A stretch of 64,000 bases of DNA from Macroventuria anomochaeta. Taxonomy: Eukaryota > Ascomycota > Dothideomycetes > Pleosporales > Didymellaceae. The position numbers were made by a program, and so were the translations under genes. Positions 34,351 to 45,231 of the stretch are shown piece after piece (position 1 is the first letter of the stretch; every line of letters begins with the position of its first letter). The notes under the pieces were generated by a model. That model was not told the origin of the DNA and searched no databases. It saw only the letters and a program-made list of their open reading frames with translations. The stretch lies in the NCBI RefSeq assembly GCF_010093625.1, contig NW_022985398.1, positions 234,266 to 298,265 of the forward strand. The letters are read 5' to 3'.

Positions 34351-37206
34351 ATGGACGACAACGACGTCCGCGTGCACGACTTCCTCGACGACAAGCTGCA
34401 GACGGCCGGCGATCTAGACTCGCTGGATGCATTGCTTGCCAATATCACCACTCAGCATGGCCTCTTGAAGCAGCAGCTCGACGACGCCCAGCGCGACCTC
34501 TACGATGCAAAGCACCACCAGCACGAGCACCACGCCCAGCTGCAGGACAAGGCAGGTGCCTTTCGCCGCGCCCAGCAGGACATCGACCGCCGCGTGATGG
34601 TCATCACCGCCTCGGAGACCAGCGATGACGCCGTCCCGCGGTTCGAAGCTGTGCTGGGGACGTTGCAGCGCCTCGACGTGGCCAGCGGATACATTGCGCT
34701 GCTGGGTGAGGTCGACGTGCTCAGGTAGGGCAGCCCAGCGACGGATGACGTATCCACGGCTGACACCTCCCGCAGCAAACAAGCCCAGTCCCAACTGCAG
34801 ACCTCCAGCGAAGCTGCCCTCGTGCCCTACAAGCAGCTGCGCTCGCTGCACACCCGTCTGATCACACTCCAGGACGATGCTGAGGGTGCTGCCCCGCAGC
34901 TGCTCCACCACGTCAGCCAGATCACCCAGGCTCTGCGCACCAAGATCCTCGGTGCCTTCGCCGCCGACCTCGACAGTATGCTCAAGAAGGTGCACTGGCC
35001 CACGCCCAAGGCAGTCATCCCATCACAGCTGCGTGGGGAATGGGAGACAGCAATCGTGAAGCTGCTCGATCTGCAGATGCCTGAGCTTGAGGGCAGCAAC
35101 TATGCAAGCGGGTCGGCGAACAAGGTCAAGCTGCCACCTGTGCTGTTTCCCTTTGAAGTGCTCGTACAGCCTCTGGAGATGCGCTTCCGCTACCACTTCG
35201 AGGGTGACAAGCCTACGAACCGTCTTGACAGGCCTGAGTATTTCCTCTCGCATGTCACTACACTTCTAGACGACTACAGTGCCTTTGTCAGTGACTACGT
35301 GCAGCCTGTGCTGTTCAAGCACTTCCGTGGTACAGATCTAGCGTTGAATCCCGTCTATATTGATGCCATGTCTGCCTTCATCACTGCGCTCTTGCCTGTG
35401 CTGAGGACCAAGATCGGCTCGCTGCTGCCCAAGGTAGCGAGTCAGCCCCAGCTCCTCAGCCATCTCATCCACGAGATTATGAGCTTTGACTCCACCATCA
35501 GAGACACGTGGGCATACGATGGCGGTTATGGCCTGAGCGGCTGGAACGGCCTATCGTGGGAATTCCTTGTTCAGGGCAATTGGTTCGACCAGTGGCTGCG
35601 AGTCGAGAAAGAGTGTATGCGTTTCATACCTTCGAACCACGCCCAAGTAAGATGCTGACCACCGAACAGTTGCCCTCAAGCGTTACCAAAGCATCGTAGA
35701 GGCCGACGACTGGCGAGATCTCGATTACGAAAGCGTTGATCCGAAAGCCACAAAACCCACAAAGGGTGCAATTCGTGTCAACGATCTGCTTGAAACGATA
35801 ACAGGTAGCTTATTCTCTCCCAAAAACCGACATTGCATTGCTGATCCGATGCAGATCGATACAGACCCTTGACATCTTTCAAGCACAAGCTGGCGTTTTT
35901 GATCGACATTCAGATTGCCATATTCGACCAGTTTCACGAGCGGCTCAGCGACAACCTAGAAGCCTATCTCCGAATGACCACCACGCTGGGTCGCGCTATG
36001 GGCGGCGTAAGCAGAGAGGAGCAGGAGAAGCTGCTCGGCGTCGAGGGTCTGGAGAGCCTATGCAAAACATACGGCAGCGCAGACTACCTCGAAAAAGCGA
36101 TGCGGGACTGGAGTGACGACGTCGTAAGGCCCCACCACCCGCTGCCCGACGGATCTTGTACCTCACACACTGACTTTGTGCACAGTTTTTCCTGGACATT
36201 TGGGAGGAGCTGCAGGATCGTGCTCAGCACGGTGGCAGCATAGGCACCCGTACCGTTGCTTCCGTGGCCGAACGCACCTCCAAGAACGTCGGCGCAAGCG
36301 AAGCCAACGCCTCAGATGCAGGTGGTCTCTTCGACGAAACGGCTTCGTGGTACGCGCGCCTGCGCGATCGCAGCGAGCAAATCATCACCGAGACACTTGT
36401 CTCTAACGTGCGGCTGGCGCTGAAGCCGTATCGCCAGATGTAAGTCAGCCAATGCGCCCACCGCATGCAACTACCCCAAAGCAGTAACGCCATTGTGATA
36501 CCCCATCCCAGCTGCCGTTATGCTTACTTTTTCTGCCAGCAATCCCTGGGCCACCCTCTCCTCATCAGGCGGAAGTGGCAAAGATCTCAGCCCTACGGCC
36601 GAACTCGATCCCCTGCTTTCCCATCTCAGCACCACCCTGACCTTCTTGTCCCGCGTCCTGGCACCCGCGCCACTGCGCCGCATCGCCAGAGCAGTTCTCG
36701 CCATCATTAACTCCACCCTTTACGACAGCGTCTTGCGAGTCAGCTTCTCAACCCAAGGTGCTGCTCAACTGAACGCCGATCTCGAAGCTATCTGCGCTGT
36801 CGTGGACGAGAAGATCGGCGCAGGCGTGGCTGAAACTGGATTAAGGAAGTGTTTCGAGGGCGCGAAGCTCGTAGGCTTGCCTATCAGAGGTGGTAAGACA
36901 TCTGCAAACACCAGCGATCATGGTGAAGAGGAGGGAATGGAGGTGTGGGATGCTTGGGCCGCAGAGGATGCCGATGTTGATGCAGGTGACGAGCCGTCAG
37001 GGGCAGCGCCGCAAAAAGTAACGTCTACGCGAGATGCAGGTGATGATGTCGAGGGTGCGGAGGAACTTGGGCTTTGGGAAGTCGAGAAGCGTTTGTTCGT
37101 CGACAATGCTAGTGCTCGAGATGTCCTCGAAGAGTTGGGACTTGAAGTCTTGGACGAGAAGGAAGCAAGGCGTCTGTTGAGATTGAGGGTTGAGCTTGCT
37201 GGTTAG
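34351..37206 (+). CDS. RINT1/TIP20-family ER tethering protein
   Basis: Six exons, 34351-34724, 34776-35614, 35670-35804, 35855-36123, 36186-36439 and 36540-37206, give 845 residues. The introns are 51, 55, 50, 62 and 100 nt and all keep the frame. The N-terminus is a coiled coil (LLANITTQHGLLKQQLDDAQ). The RINT1/TIP20 domain follows: LEMRFRYHFEGDKPTNRLDR, PEYFLSHVTTLLDDYSAFVS, HEIMSFDSTIRDTWAYDGGY, then LVQGNWFDQWLRVEKEFALK. Tip20/RINT1 is a subunit of the Dsl1/NRZ complex, which tethers Golgi-derived COPI vesicles at the ER. An acidic, disordered insertion (GMEVWDAWAAEDADVDAGDE) sits before the last helix (NASARDVLEELGLEVLDEKE). The start ATG is the first in frame. Confidence 0.93.
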
Positions 37207-37459
37207 GCTTACAGTAGTCGTAGACTGAACACCTTCACGCAGCCTCTATCCTCGACAAGAAACCCACATCGAACAAGACTCATATTTCTGCGCCTCTGAA
37301 TCTCTGACCAAGCACACCTACAACCACGCCATAGTGAGCGCTTTTCGACCGCACAGTACACTGTCCATTATCCCACTCGTTTCTTCCACACAATGCGCCC
37401 CCAAACCCATCTCCTACTCGCATCCTCACACACAACCACAAACGCATCATCGAACCAAC

Positions 37460-37711
37460 ATGTACATGCAAACATCGCGTAACACTACATCCACACTTGG
37501 ATGCATAACATACACTGTTGCTCCCCAGCGTTCCTTGCATTATGAGCTGCACGCGCGCTGCTCCAAACTGAAGAGTTTTTTTAACGAGACCACTTTTGCT
37601 CGTCAAGCACGTGGTGGCACTGGTCGTATCATGGAGACGAAGGGTAGGAAGACTATGCAGAATGAGAAGGAAACGGAGGTGAAGAAAATGAAGACGCATG
37701 GCAGGAAATGA
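37460..37711 (+). CDS. small basic orphan protein with FFNETTF motif
   Basis: An 83-codon ATG-initiated frame in a gene-poor region. It contains SFFNETTFARQARGG, matching the G-[FLY]-[YF]-N-x-T-x-[LF] motif seen in four other small proteins of this window. The tail is rich in lysine, glutamate and methionine (KETEVKKMKTHGRK). The frame is open further upstream (to 37334 without ATG), so an upstream exon is possible. There is no signal peptide and no recognised domain. The motif agreement is the main reason to take it seriously. Confidence 0.4.
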   Translation: MYMQTSRNTTSTLGCITYTVAPQRSLHYELHARCSKLKSFFNETTFARQARGGTGRIMETKGRKTMQNEKETEVKKMKTHGRK

Positions 37712-38189
37712 GCTCCTTGGGGGGGTTGGTGGAGTCTGTAGTTGTTAGAGGAGAATAGAGGCGATTCGCGAGTGCATACTTTTGAACTCCCTGTGCCGCG
37801 CTTGTGAATTAGCATCCAGTTAATTGGCCTTACATATTCAGTGGTGTGTTGCAACTTTTTTGGCTGCTTTGCACAATGACGGTATGTTCCTCCTTTCTAT
37901 TCACATCTCATCTTTTGGAGATCTTTTTTTTTTCAGGACATGGTTGCCGAAACTGCCACGTTGACCATTGGTCCTTGTTGTAACAAAACACCTTTTCAGA
38001 ACACACGAATCCGGTTTTTCGTAAGGAAACCAGTCGTCGTGCGCGCTTGACTTGAACAAAGAGCATCCGCCACGATGATCCGTTGCATCGCACCTTTGCT
38101 ATCTCACGATAGAGTTGAGCCATATATCAGAGTAAAGTCGCTCACTGTGTTTACAATTCTATCTAACAACACCTGTCACGGTCCTCAGC
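37712..38189. other. intergenic, possible untranslated exons
   Basis: These 478 bp lie before the GLYNGTALARQ frame. They contain splice-like signals: an ATGACG followed by gtatgt near 37876, a long T-tract ending in cag near 37938, and tctaac with an acceptor ctcag at about 38188. These suggest 5' exons of the next gene that I could not join in frame. Confidence 0.35.
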
Positions 38190-38513
38190 CATGCACGACA
38201 CCAACCTTTCGACTCTCCAATCTTCTCGGCCACTGCGAAAGAGGCCAATGACTACGTAGACCAGGTGTTCGCTAAACCCCACCCTCCTCGCTGTGAAGGT
38301 CTGCACCCACTAGCCAGCAAGTCGAAGGGTTTGTACAACGGAACCGCTCTTGCGCGCCAGGCAGAAGCGGATGCCAGATGGGAGGCTTGGTCGACCAAGG
38401 CACTTGCCGTCTTCGAGAAGTCGATTGCTCATAGCAAGGGCAAAGCCAGTCGAGATGGGGAGGCATACGAAAACGTCGAACAAAGTCCAGATACCCCAAA
38501 CCCGTCAAACTAA
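38190..38513 (+). CDS. small orphan protein with GLYNGTALARQ motif (5' end not resolved)
   Basis: An open frame just after a good 3' splice site (branch tctaac, acceptor ctcag ending 38188). It reads HARHQPFDSPIFSATAKEAN.. and then KSKGLYNGTALARQAEADAR. No in-frame ATG exists inside it, so it needs an upstream exon or is broken. It contains the shared motif G-[FLY]-[YF]-N-x-T-x-[LF] in its clearest form. The rest is a helical, charged tail (WEAWSTKALAVFEKSIAHSK). Function unknown. Confidence 0.45.
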   Translation, partial: HARHQPFDSPIFSATAKEANDYVDQVFAKPHPPRCEGLHPLASKSKGLYNGTALARQAEADARWEAWSTKALAVFEKSIAHSKGKASRDGEAYENVEQSPDTPNPSN

Positions 38514-39163
38514 AAATCCAAAAGACTAGGAGCTATGCAAAAGACACGAAGCAGAAGAGGCCTAAGGCGCCAACACCCAAGGTTGTTGTACACTCCCCTC
38601 CCTTCAGAGGTGTGGTGTAACGGCCTGCTTCTGCGGGGGCTGCGAAACGTGGCCGTGGAACTGTGTGCCGGAGAACTCAGCGCCTAGCTGGGCCAGAAGC
38701 AACGGGGGAGAGCGGGAGCGGTAGGATATGCTTGAGGATCTGGAGAGACGATATGTGGTGATTGAGCCGTATCATAGCGCTCGGTTGAGTCGGTAGTTAT
38801 GTCTTTACGATAGGATATTTTTACGCGGTTTCCGAGGTGTTTATGGCTGGTCATGTCGCTTCTGTTTGTATCTTGAATGGTGACAGAGGGGGAGGTTGCA
38901 GTGATGTATTGCGCCCTCGCAAGTTTTCCAGCATTTGTCAATAGCAATTCTTCTTTAGACCTCTTCCTTACCTACCTCCTTATCGAGACTACCGGCTCGT
39001 ACACGCTTGATGTTCTCTATGCCGGTGCCAGTGTTGAACTTGCGCTTCAACCCGACCGTGAGAGGAATGCCATCGGTCGAACCTGCACTTTTGCTACTCG
39101 TCGGCACTTCGCCCGTACCGCAAGGCTTGAATTGGAAGGTGGTGTCCTTGCTCTTCTCCTGCG
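38514..39163. other. intergenic or extended 3' frame of the minisatellite gene
   Basis: No clear gene. An alternative minus-strand frame through the minisatellite continues to 38955 (ending DKEVGKEEV), so a spliced form of the neighbouring gene could extend here. Confidence 0.35.
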
Positions 39164-39932
39164 CTATTCCTCGATGACCCGTGTGTCCACAGTATCCTTG
39201 GAGGGTATCGTGGGGTTTCGAACGGTGTGTTTGCTCTTCCAAAGGGTTTCTTGTCCCGTTGCCTCGCCCTGTCCAACGTTGTTGTATGCTGCAGACGCTG
39301 TAGTGTTTTTCATCGCAGACGCTGTAGTGTTTTTCATCGCAGACGCTGTAGTGTTTTTCATCGCAGACGCTGTAGTGTTTTTCATCGCAGACGCTGTAGT
39401 ATCCTTCGTTGCTGACGCTGTAGACTTCTTTACTGCTGCTGATGCTGCAGTCCACTCTCCCACCGGTTCTGTAGTCTTCTTCCTCCTCCTCACTGCCACG
39501 TACCTACCAACCTCCAAGACCTCATCGAACACCTCTTTTATGTCCTCTTCCACCCAGTAGCAAATCTCGAACGCCGCGTCTTCGATGGGGGGACACACAT
39601 TGCTCTTGTACAGAAGTTTCCACTCCCTACTCATTGAATTAGGGTAGACGATCAGTGCAGCGCGGTACTCCAAGCTATCTAAGCGTCCAGAGGGGCTATC
39701 GCTAGTGGTAATCAGGTCGAAGCGAGTGGCGTGCGGATAGGTGTGGTTGTAGTACGCGCGGGCGTTCACTCAAGGTTGTCAGTACAGTAAACTTGTAAGA
39801 AAGGGGAGATATTGTGGGCTGGAGACCGAGGGTTGACTTACCGAGGATGCGACCCTTGAGCGAAGAGAAGACGTCCTGGTGCCTCTTGCCCAGGTCGTTC
39901 TCGTCGGTGTAGGTAGGTCTGTAGTTCGCCAT
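39164..39932 (-). CDS. orphan protein with coding minisatellite (KNTTASAM repeat)
   Basis: Two exons, 39842-39932 and 39164-39768, with a 73-nt intron (gtaagt..ttgag), join FSSLKGRIL to VNARAYYNHT and give 231 residues. The N-terminal 130 residues look like folded protein: NARAYYNHTYPHATRFDLIT, EYRAALIVYPNSMSREWKLL, AAFEICYWVEEDIKEVFDEV. I do not know the family. Residues about 145-190 are made of 24-bp DNA repeats giving M-K-N-T-T-A-S-A. After the repeat the frame ends ..SKDTVDTRVIEE. A second reading frame is also open through the repeats and would give a longer tail if an unseen intron shifts the frame. Confidence 0.6.
39291..39434. repeat. 24-bp tandem minisatellite, coding
   Basis: Four identical 24-bp units (39291-39314, 39315-39338, 39339-39362 and 39363-39386; unit begins gcagacgctgtagtg) are followed by two degenerate units to about 39434. 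The unit length is a multiple of three, so copy-number change would not shift the frame of the overlapping minus-strand gene. Confidence 0.9.
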
Positions 39933-40250
39933 GATATGGAAGCTTGAGATGAGGTTGACAGTCTTTGATAGCTCGTGCTGCTTGTGGTTGGGTATCAGGA
40001 TGGAGAGTGAGGAGGAAGTGTATGACTGAATGTAGGCGAGGGTTTAGGTTAGGTGCCAAGAGCGGAGGTTGCTGGAGTGAAAGTGAAGGATTTGCAAACA
40101 CGAGAGGAGGCTGTATCTGGAGCCTGCAAATGTCTAGTGAAATAAGCTTCGACCAGTCGGAGTATTCCCGCATATGCGTGCAGCTTGAACCTTGAATTGA
40201 TCAGAGAATGAGGTGGCTTCCACCTTTCGTAGATTCGAGAAACTTGATCT
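39933..40250. other. intergenic
   Basis: These 318 bp lie between the minisatellite gene start and the TSR4 stop. No gene is seen. Confidence 0.5.
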
Positions 40251-41611
40251 TTACTTCTTCGACGCAACCTCCTCCCACTGCACACCAGCCCACTCCTCGA
40301 CATACCCAACTTGACCTTCTTCGACATCGTTGGGCTTGCAGTCCTTGCTACAGACACCCACGATAATCGTGCCCCACTCCATACCATCAATGCTCATCTC
40401 CTCAGCTTCGAGCTCAGTGATGGCATGCGGCGTGAGTTGAACCTCAAATACCCTCTCAGCACCACAGTTCTGACATCGCGACATACCTGTTCCTCCTTTC
40501 CCAGTCGTCTGCACCTTCGCATTACTCGATGTGCCGTTCTCAGAATGGGACGCGAGAGCCTTGCCAACGGCATCTGCATCGCTGTATAGCAGCGGTTTCC
40601 CTTTGAACTCGTAACGCAGAATCTGTTCAGGATTCTCGCCTATCCGGTCTGCGAACTTCTGGAACGTTGCGTCGTGCGCGGATTCGTAGATTTCTTTGTC
40701 TTCCTTCCCTCCACTGCTTGCGCCGCCTTCGCTGTCGATGTCCATCATGCGTACGTTTTGTGGTACTTGAGGCGCTTCGGTCCCGAGGGTCTCGTATTCG
40801 GCATCGAGAGAGTAATGTGGGAAGGGCGTTGGGAATGCTGACTCTACTGGCCACGGCTCTTGAGGTCGTGCCGGCTGTGGTGTGGTAGTCGTAGGCGCAG
40901 AGATGCGTGCTTTTTGCGCAAAAGACTCGGGGAGTGTGGTGGAGACCTCATCCTTCTTGTCCTCAGATGTGACTCCGATTGCGGGTGTAGGTGTGGAAGC
41001 GGTTGGCGCGGCAAACGGGTTTGCGCTGACAGACGGAGCAAATGGGTTTGCAGCCGCGGTGCTATTCGAATTTGTGGAGAAGGGATTAGAGAAAGGGTTT
41101 GCAGGTGCTGCAGAACTTGTGCTGTTCTTTACACCGAACAACGACTCTCCAATCTTAGGCTGCGGCTTCTCTTCCTCTTGCTTGATCTCCTTCTCTGGCT
41201 TCGCACTCGCCTTGGCTGATGCACCCTTTGCAATGCGCACCCCACGAATGCTCCTTACACTTCCTTCCCTCCTCCTACAAGCTTTTCGCCGACAGCTCCA
41301 GATGTATAGTCTTCGCTCATGGCCGGGAAAGTGGTCGGGAAGGTCGCCGTTAAGCTCGAGCAGGAGGCTTAGGAGGCCGTTGCATACTTTGCACTTAGCA
41401 AGCGCGCCAGAGGGTGCTGTCTTGTCGTCTATCCAATTCTGTATTGCACGTCAGTAAAGCTTTCTCTTGTTCACAGTCTTGCACGTACCGGCGCGCCACC
41501 AATGTGAGAAATGGCATCTCCTGTAGCATCTTTGGTGGCATAACCCAGCAGAACGTTCGTCTCGGTGTAGTCCTCGCCCTCGTCTGAAGACTCGCTATCG
41601 TAAGGCGGCAT
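40251..41611 (-). CDS. TSR4/PDCD2-like 40S ribosome-assembly chaperone
   Basis: Two exons, 41489-41611 and 40251-41438, with a 50-nt GT-AG intron, give 436 residues. The N-terminal PDCD2 signature is present: LLGYATKDATGDAISHIGGA, then P-N-W, a zinc pair C-K-V-C, and LYIWSCRRKACRRREGSVRS with IRGVR. A long NPF-rich linker follows (ANPFSNPFSTNS; ANPFAPSVSANPFAAP). The C-terminal PDCD2_C domain has GENPEQILRYEFKGKPLL, MSRCQNCGAERVFEVQLTPH and WGTIIVGVCSKDC. Yeast Tsr4 and animal PDCD2 chaperone the ribosomal protein uS5/Rps2 co-translationally. The NPF repeats are unusual for a ribosome chaperone and resemble EH-domain ligands, though they may simply be low complexity. Confidence 0.9.
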
Positions 41612-41938
41612 TTTGGTATTCTGATGAGGTTTGCTTTGCGGTGAGTGTTTACTGCGGGGGGTTGTAAAGTTCCAAAATTTTGGAGGGGCTTTTCATGATT
41701 GGTTGATTCGGCCAGCCGGACAGAAAGCGCCTTCCTTCATGCACTGCGACTTCCACATGTTTATGGTTAAAGTGAACTTTAATGCCATACTTGAGCTCAA
41801 TTGTCGTCTAAGCTAGCCACAAAGATTTAACCACTCGCGGATAGTTGTACTTTTCATTTGGCGACGTCATTATTTTGGCACCGACGTTACATGTAGCAAG
41901 GTTCGAGTGCAGAATTGCGGTACAACGTTCTTATTTCA
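41612..41938. other. intergenic
   Basis: These 327 bp lie upstream of TSR4 and hold its promoter. No gene is seen. Confidence 0.5.
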
Positions 41939-42627
41939 TTACTTCGTTTGCTCAGGCTCTTTGATAGGCATAGGCTCATAAGTTCCGCTCAATCTCTCAA
42001 CGTACGGTCTAGCCTTGTGCATTCCCGTCCCGATCTTGTGAAGTATACCATGCTTCTCTTCGTCTCCCTCCGCTCCATGGTTCTCATGTGCAGTCGTAAA
42101 AGAGTCGTGAGAAGCAGCCGAGTTTGTAGAGTCGATGGACGCTCTGTTCTTGTGCTTTCTCTTATGTATAATAGGGAAGGTGTGCGACCGTGATGAAGTT
42201 GGTGACGTAGGTGATGTGGGAGACCTTGGGGCTGGGTGTGCGTCTTCGTAACAAGTTGATGGAGGGTGCGTGGACTCGTCAACGTCGAGGGAGAGGCGGG
42301 AGGGTATTGAGGAGGATCTAGTTGGAGAACTTTTCGGGGACGTTCTTGCCGGTGGCTTTTTCGAACATGTTGCGGGCTCCATCTGTCTGTCACTTTGTCA
42401 GCAATGTCTCCTTCATGAACGAAGTATTCTTCGACGACTTACGATCTTCTCGTTGACGGCGCGGTTCTTCTGTGTGTCCTGCCCCATAGAACCACCGTAC
42501 TTTTTCTCGGCAGCGTCGAGGCCTGAAGGTGTCAGCATATATGGAATGCACTTAGGTGAGAGCACATACCCTTGTCAAGGTAGTCTTCCTTCTGGCCGGC
42601 AGCAGCGTTGTTGGTGTTGGAGTTCAT
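41939..42627 (-). CDS. small conserved fungal protein with two alternative 3' ends
   Basis: Exons 42570-42627 and 42443-42522 code for MNSNTNNAAAGQKEDYLDKG, LDAAEKKYGGSMG and QKNRAVNEKI. The second intron can end at either of two acceptors four bases apart (gacag|acag|ATGG). The first (exon from 42386) gives TDGARNMFEKATGKNVPEKF-SN and stops at 42318, a 68-residue protein whose layout I believe is a conserved small fungal type. The second (exon from 42382) shifts the frame and gives 148 further codons ending at 41939, a serine/proline-rich protein of 193 residues that ends HKARPYVERLSGTYEPMPI. Both frames look protein-like. I consider the short form the main product. Function unknown. Confidence 0.7.
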
Positions 42628-43906
42628 TGTCAAGTAATAGTACTAACGTGCTGGAAGTAAGGTCAAGCTTTGTGGTTAAGAGGCTATTGTAGTATAGGAT
42701 GTGGAAGGATTCGAGAACGTAGGGAGGTCGTCATAGGTGCTATATATCTTTACATAACCCCTCCCCATCCTTCAAACATTCATTGCGGGAAGCCGTCGTA
42801 ACCGGGGTCAGTCGTCAGTTATGGCATCACTGTTCCAGAACTCTACCAGCTGCCGTATCAGAGAGAGTGGATGCCCACGTTCAGCCCTACAGCAGGATAA
42901 CAGGCGTCAGCGTGCTCGTCACCGATAGACAAAACTTGGCTTTCGGGCACTTGGAACTTGGCTTTGGCCGTGCCAGGTGCCGGAAATGGTTTCTAGGCTA
43001 CCAAGCTTTTGCTGCATCTTTGCGGCTGTCAAGTTGCTGATCTGTGAGAAAAGCATATAGCCATGTTGCACATTTTGCCTTGCTTCCAGATGGTAGTTAT
43101 TGCGAGTAATTTTAGTGTTTGTATGCGACCCGGGTAAATGTCTCCGGCCGCTCTGACGTCGAAGTGAAGAGTTGTGACGTCAGAGCTGATTATCGATCGA
43201 TCCTTATCAGGCATGACGCGTTGCGGGCCGTGTATGCGAGGCGAGCGATGTCGGTCTGTTGAGCGATGCACGTCAAAGAAGGGTCCGCTGGTCGTTGCCT
43301 TTCTCGGTCCCGTTGTGGTTCCTTTGTGGAACTGGCTGTGGAGAAGCATGGAGCTGTCATTGTCAGGATGTTCCATGGTGATGACCTGCAATTATTGAGG
43401 CTTCTATGGTTCGACACCAGAGGCCGAAGAAGAAGCGAAGAAGCTTCGGCGAGATTGCGTGTGAAGAGAGATGGGGACAGTGGTTGATGATATCAAGTAG
43501 ACTTGTTTGTGCATTCTGCTCGTGCTAACTATACAAGCAACGGGTGCCGCTTCTTCTAGCATGTCGTTGGCGATCAATCACCTATCGAGCCATCTACTGC
43601 CGTGAAGTCATAACAACCCACACGATGACCTAATGGTCATCAACTATGTATACCCCCCATTACAATGGAACAAGGAACAGGCTGGGGTATCTCAGATGGG
43701 TATCGAGCCTGATCTGCCGATGTGGCAGATCGCAGGCGTAGAAAACAGTGGCCGTTTATGAACAGACCAGAGATGTACAGGATCAGGATGACCATTGAAC
43801 GCCGGTGCTGAAACGCACGAAGAGGAAAAGGAGACGCTAAATCGCAAGACAAGAAATGAGAAACAACAAAGATGTACAGAAGAATGTAACAACATGTGTG
43901 AGGCAA
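42628..43906. other. long intergenic region
   Basis: These 1.28 kb lie upstream of the small conserved gene and downstream of LST7. Only short random frames are present; nothing is supported as a gene. Confidence 0.5.
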
Positions 43907-45231
43907 TCAAGCGAAGTGCTTGATAAGGAAGTGCAACAGCTGGCAGAAGTCGCGATGCAACTCGACAAAGAAGTTCTCCTGACCGACGATCTCAGCCAAG
44001 CTCTTCGGTCTTGTAGCATCACGAGAAACGCGAGGGAAGCCATCGGGATCGATTCTCTTTGCAGACAGGAATGATGATACTGGGGTGATGTTGCGTGTAG
44101 TAGGTGAGCTGGCAGTCGACGAGAAGTTTCGCTCCTTCTGCGGTGAGGTGAATATGGGTGGCATAGAAGATGCAGAAGTACCCAGTGGAGGGGTGTCGGC
44201 AATCGCGGAAGAGGGTCGTGCCTCGCGCTCGACTTTCTCAGCCAACGCAGTGATCCGGTTTGCAATGCCCTGGAATACTTCGGTGACCTTGACCATAGCC
44301 TTGGTAGCCTTGCGGCAGTCGCGGCCGACCATTGCAATCAATGCGTAATGCTTGATAGATCCACGAGCTCTGGAATCTTGTATACGGAAGATATATGCGA
44401 TGGTGTATCCAGCAACGGGATCTCCAAACATAATAGCTCCAGACGAGTTGCCACGTGGGAGAACCTCTGTGGAGAGAGTGCGCATGCAGGTACGCTTCAG
44501 CGAGGAGTAGGTTGTTGGCGATTGCGGTTGGTTGGTAGATATGTATGTCAAGGTGTGTGTATGCATGTTTCTCGAGGTGACCAAGGGTGAAGGAGGGATA
44601 GAGTTGGGGTACGAGCTGGCACTGCTCTCGAATGACTTGGAATGCTCGGTGTCTGACATCTCAGACGAGTGGGTGCTGCTGGCATCGTCACCAAGGTAGG
44701 GTCCACGGACTGGGTAGTTCTGAGAGCTGCGCAAGACTGGGCTGCCATTCCTCCCTCGTCCGTCTTTGGAGGGACTCCCTGGTGCGCCGGTGGGGAGTTT
44801 GTCGCAGAACTTCTTCGGCACTACCATCTGGCAGTTCTCGCAAGAGTCCGAATCCGAATCGAAAGTGCTGCTAGGTCTCCGCCCACCAAAGCTGCTGTCA
44901 GATGAGGAAAAGCTAGGGAAGTAAGGGTTATGCGAGGGCGAACGTGGGCTCGTGGGCGGTGTCTCGAACGGCGAGAGCTTAGGCAGACGGCCCAGCTTCA
45001 GTGACGAGGGCTGATCATAAAGTCCATAGTTGGAGTAGGCCGAGTGCGGCTCGTCCGTCGGCGGCGTCACGCATGGATTGCAAGAACCACATGGCGCAGT
45101 CGAGGCCTGTGTGCAGATGATAGATGTCGGACCGTGGACCTCACAGAAGTGTGCTAGCGAGATCTGTGTATGTCTATGTCAGTGATGTCAAACAAACAAC
45201 AAGCGCACGGATGCCATACCGTAAAATCCAT
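43907..45231 (-). CDS. LST7: LST7/folliculin-like TORC1 regulator
   Basis: Two exons, a 4-codon first exon (45220-45231) and 43907-45163, flank a 56-nt GT-AG intron and give 422 residues. The start reads MDFT-ISLAHFCEVHGPTSII, the hallmark opening of the folliculin longin domain, followed by a cysteine-rich CTQASTAPCGSCNPC. Further conserved blocks are DSCENCQMVVPKKF, RTLSTEVLPRGNSSGAIMFG, GYTIAYIFRIQDSRARGSIK and HYALIAMVGRDCRKATKAMV. The C-terminal block LAEIVGQENFFVELHRDFCQ closes the longin part; like yeast Lst7, it appears to lack the DENN half of animal folliculin. Lst7 with Lst4 is a GAP for the Rag GTPase Gtr2 at the vacuole and signals amino-acid supply to TORC1. Confidence 0.9.

Noticed and set aside
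39291..39434. Regular repeats suggesting a CRISPR-like array
   Set aside because: There are no unique spacers; the units are head-to-tail and the genome is eukaryotic.
38877..39560. 227-codon plus-strand frame across the minisatellite
   Set aside because: It starts without ATG and is open because the repeat length is a multiple of three; the opposite strand has a better gene with an intron.
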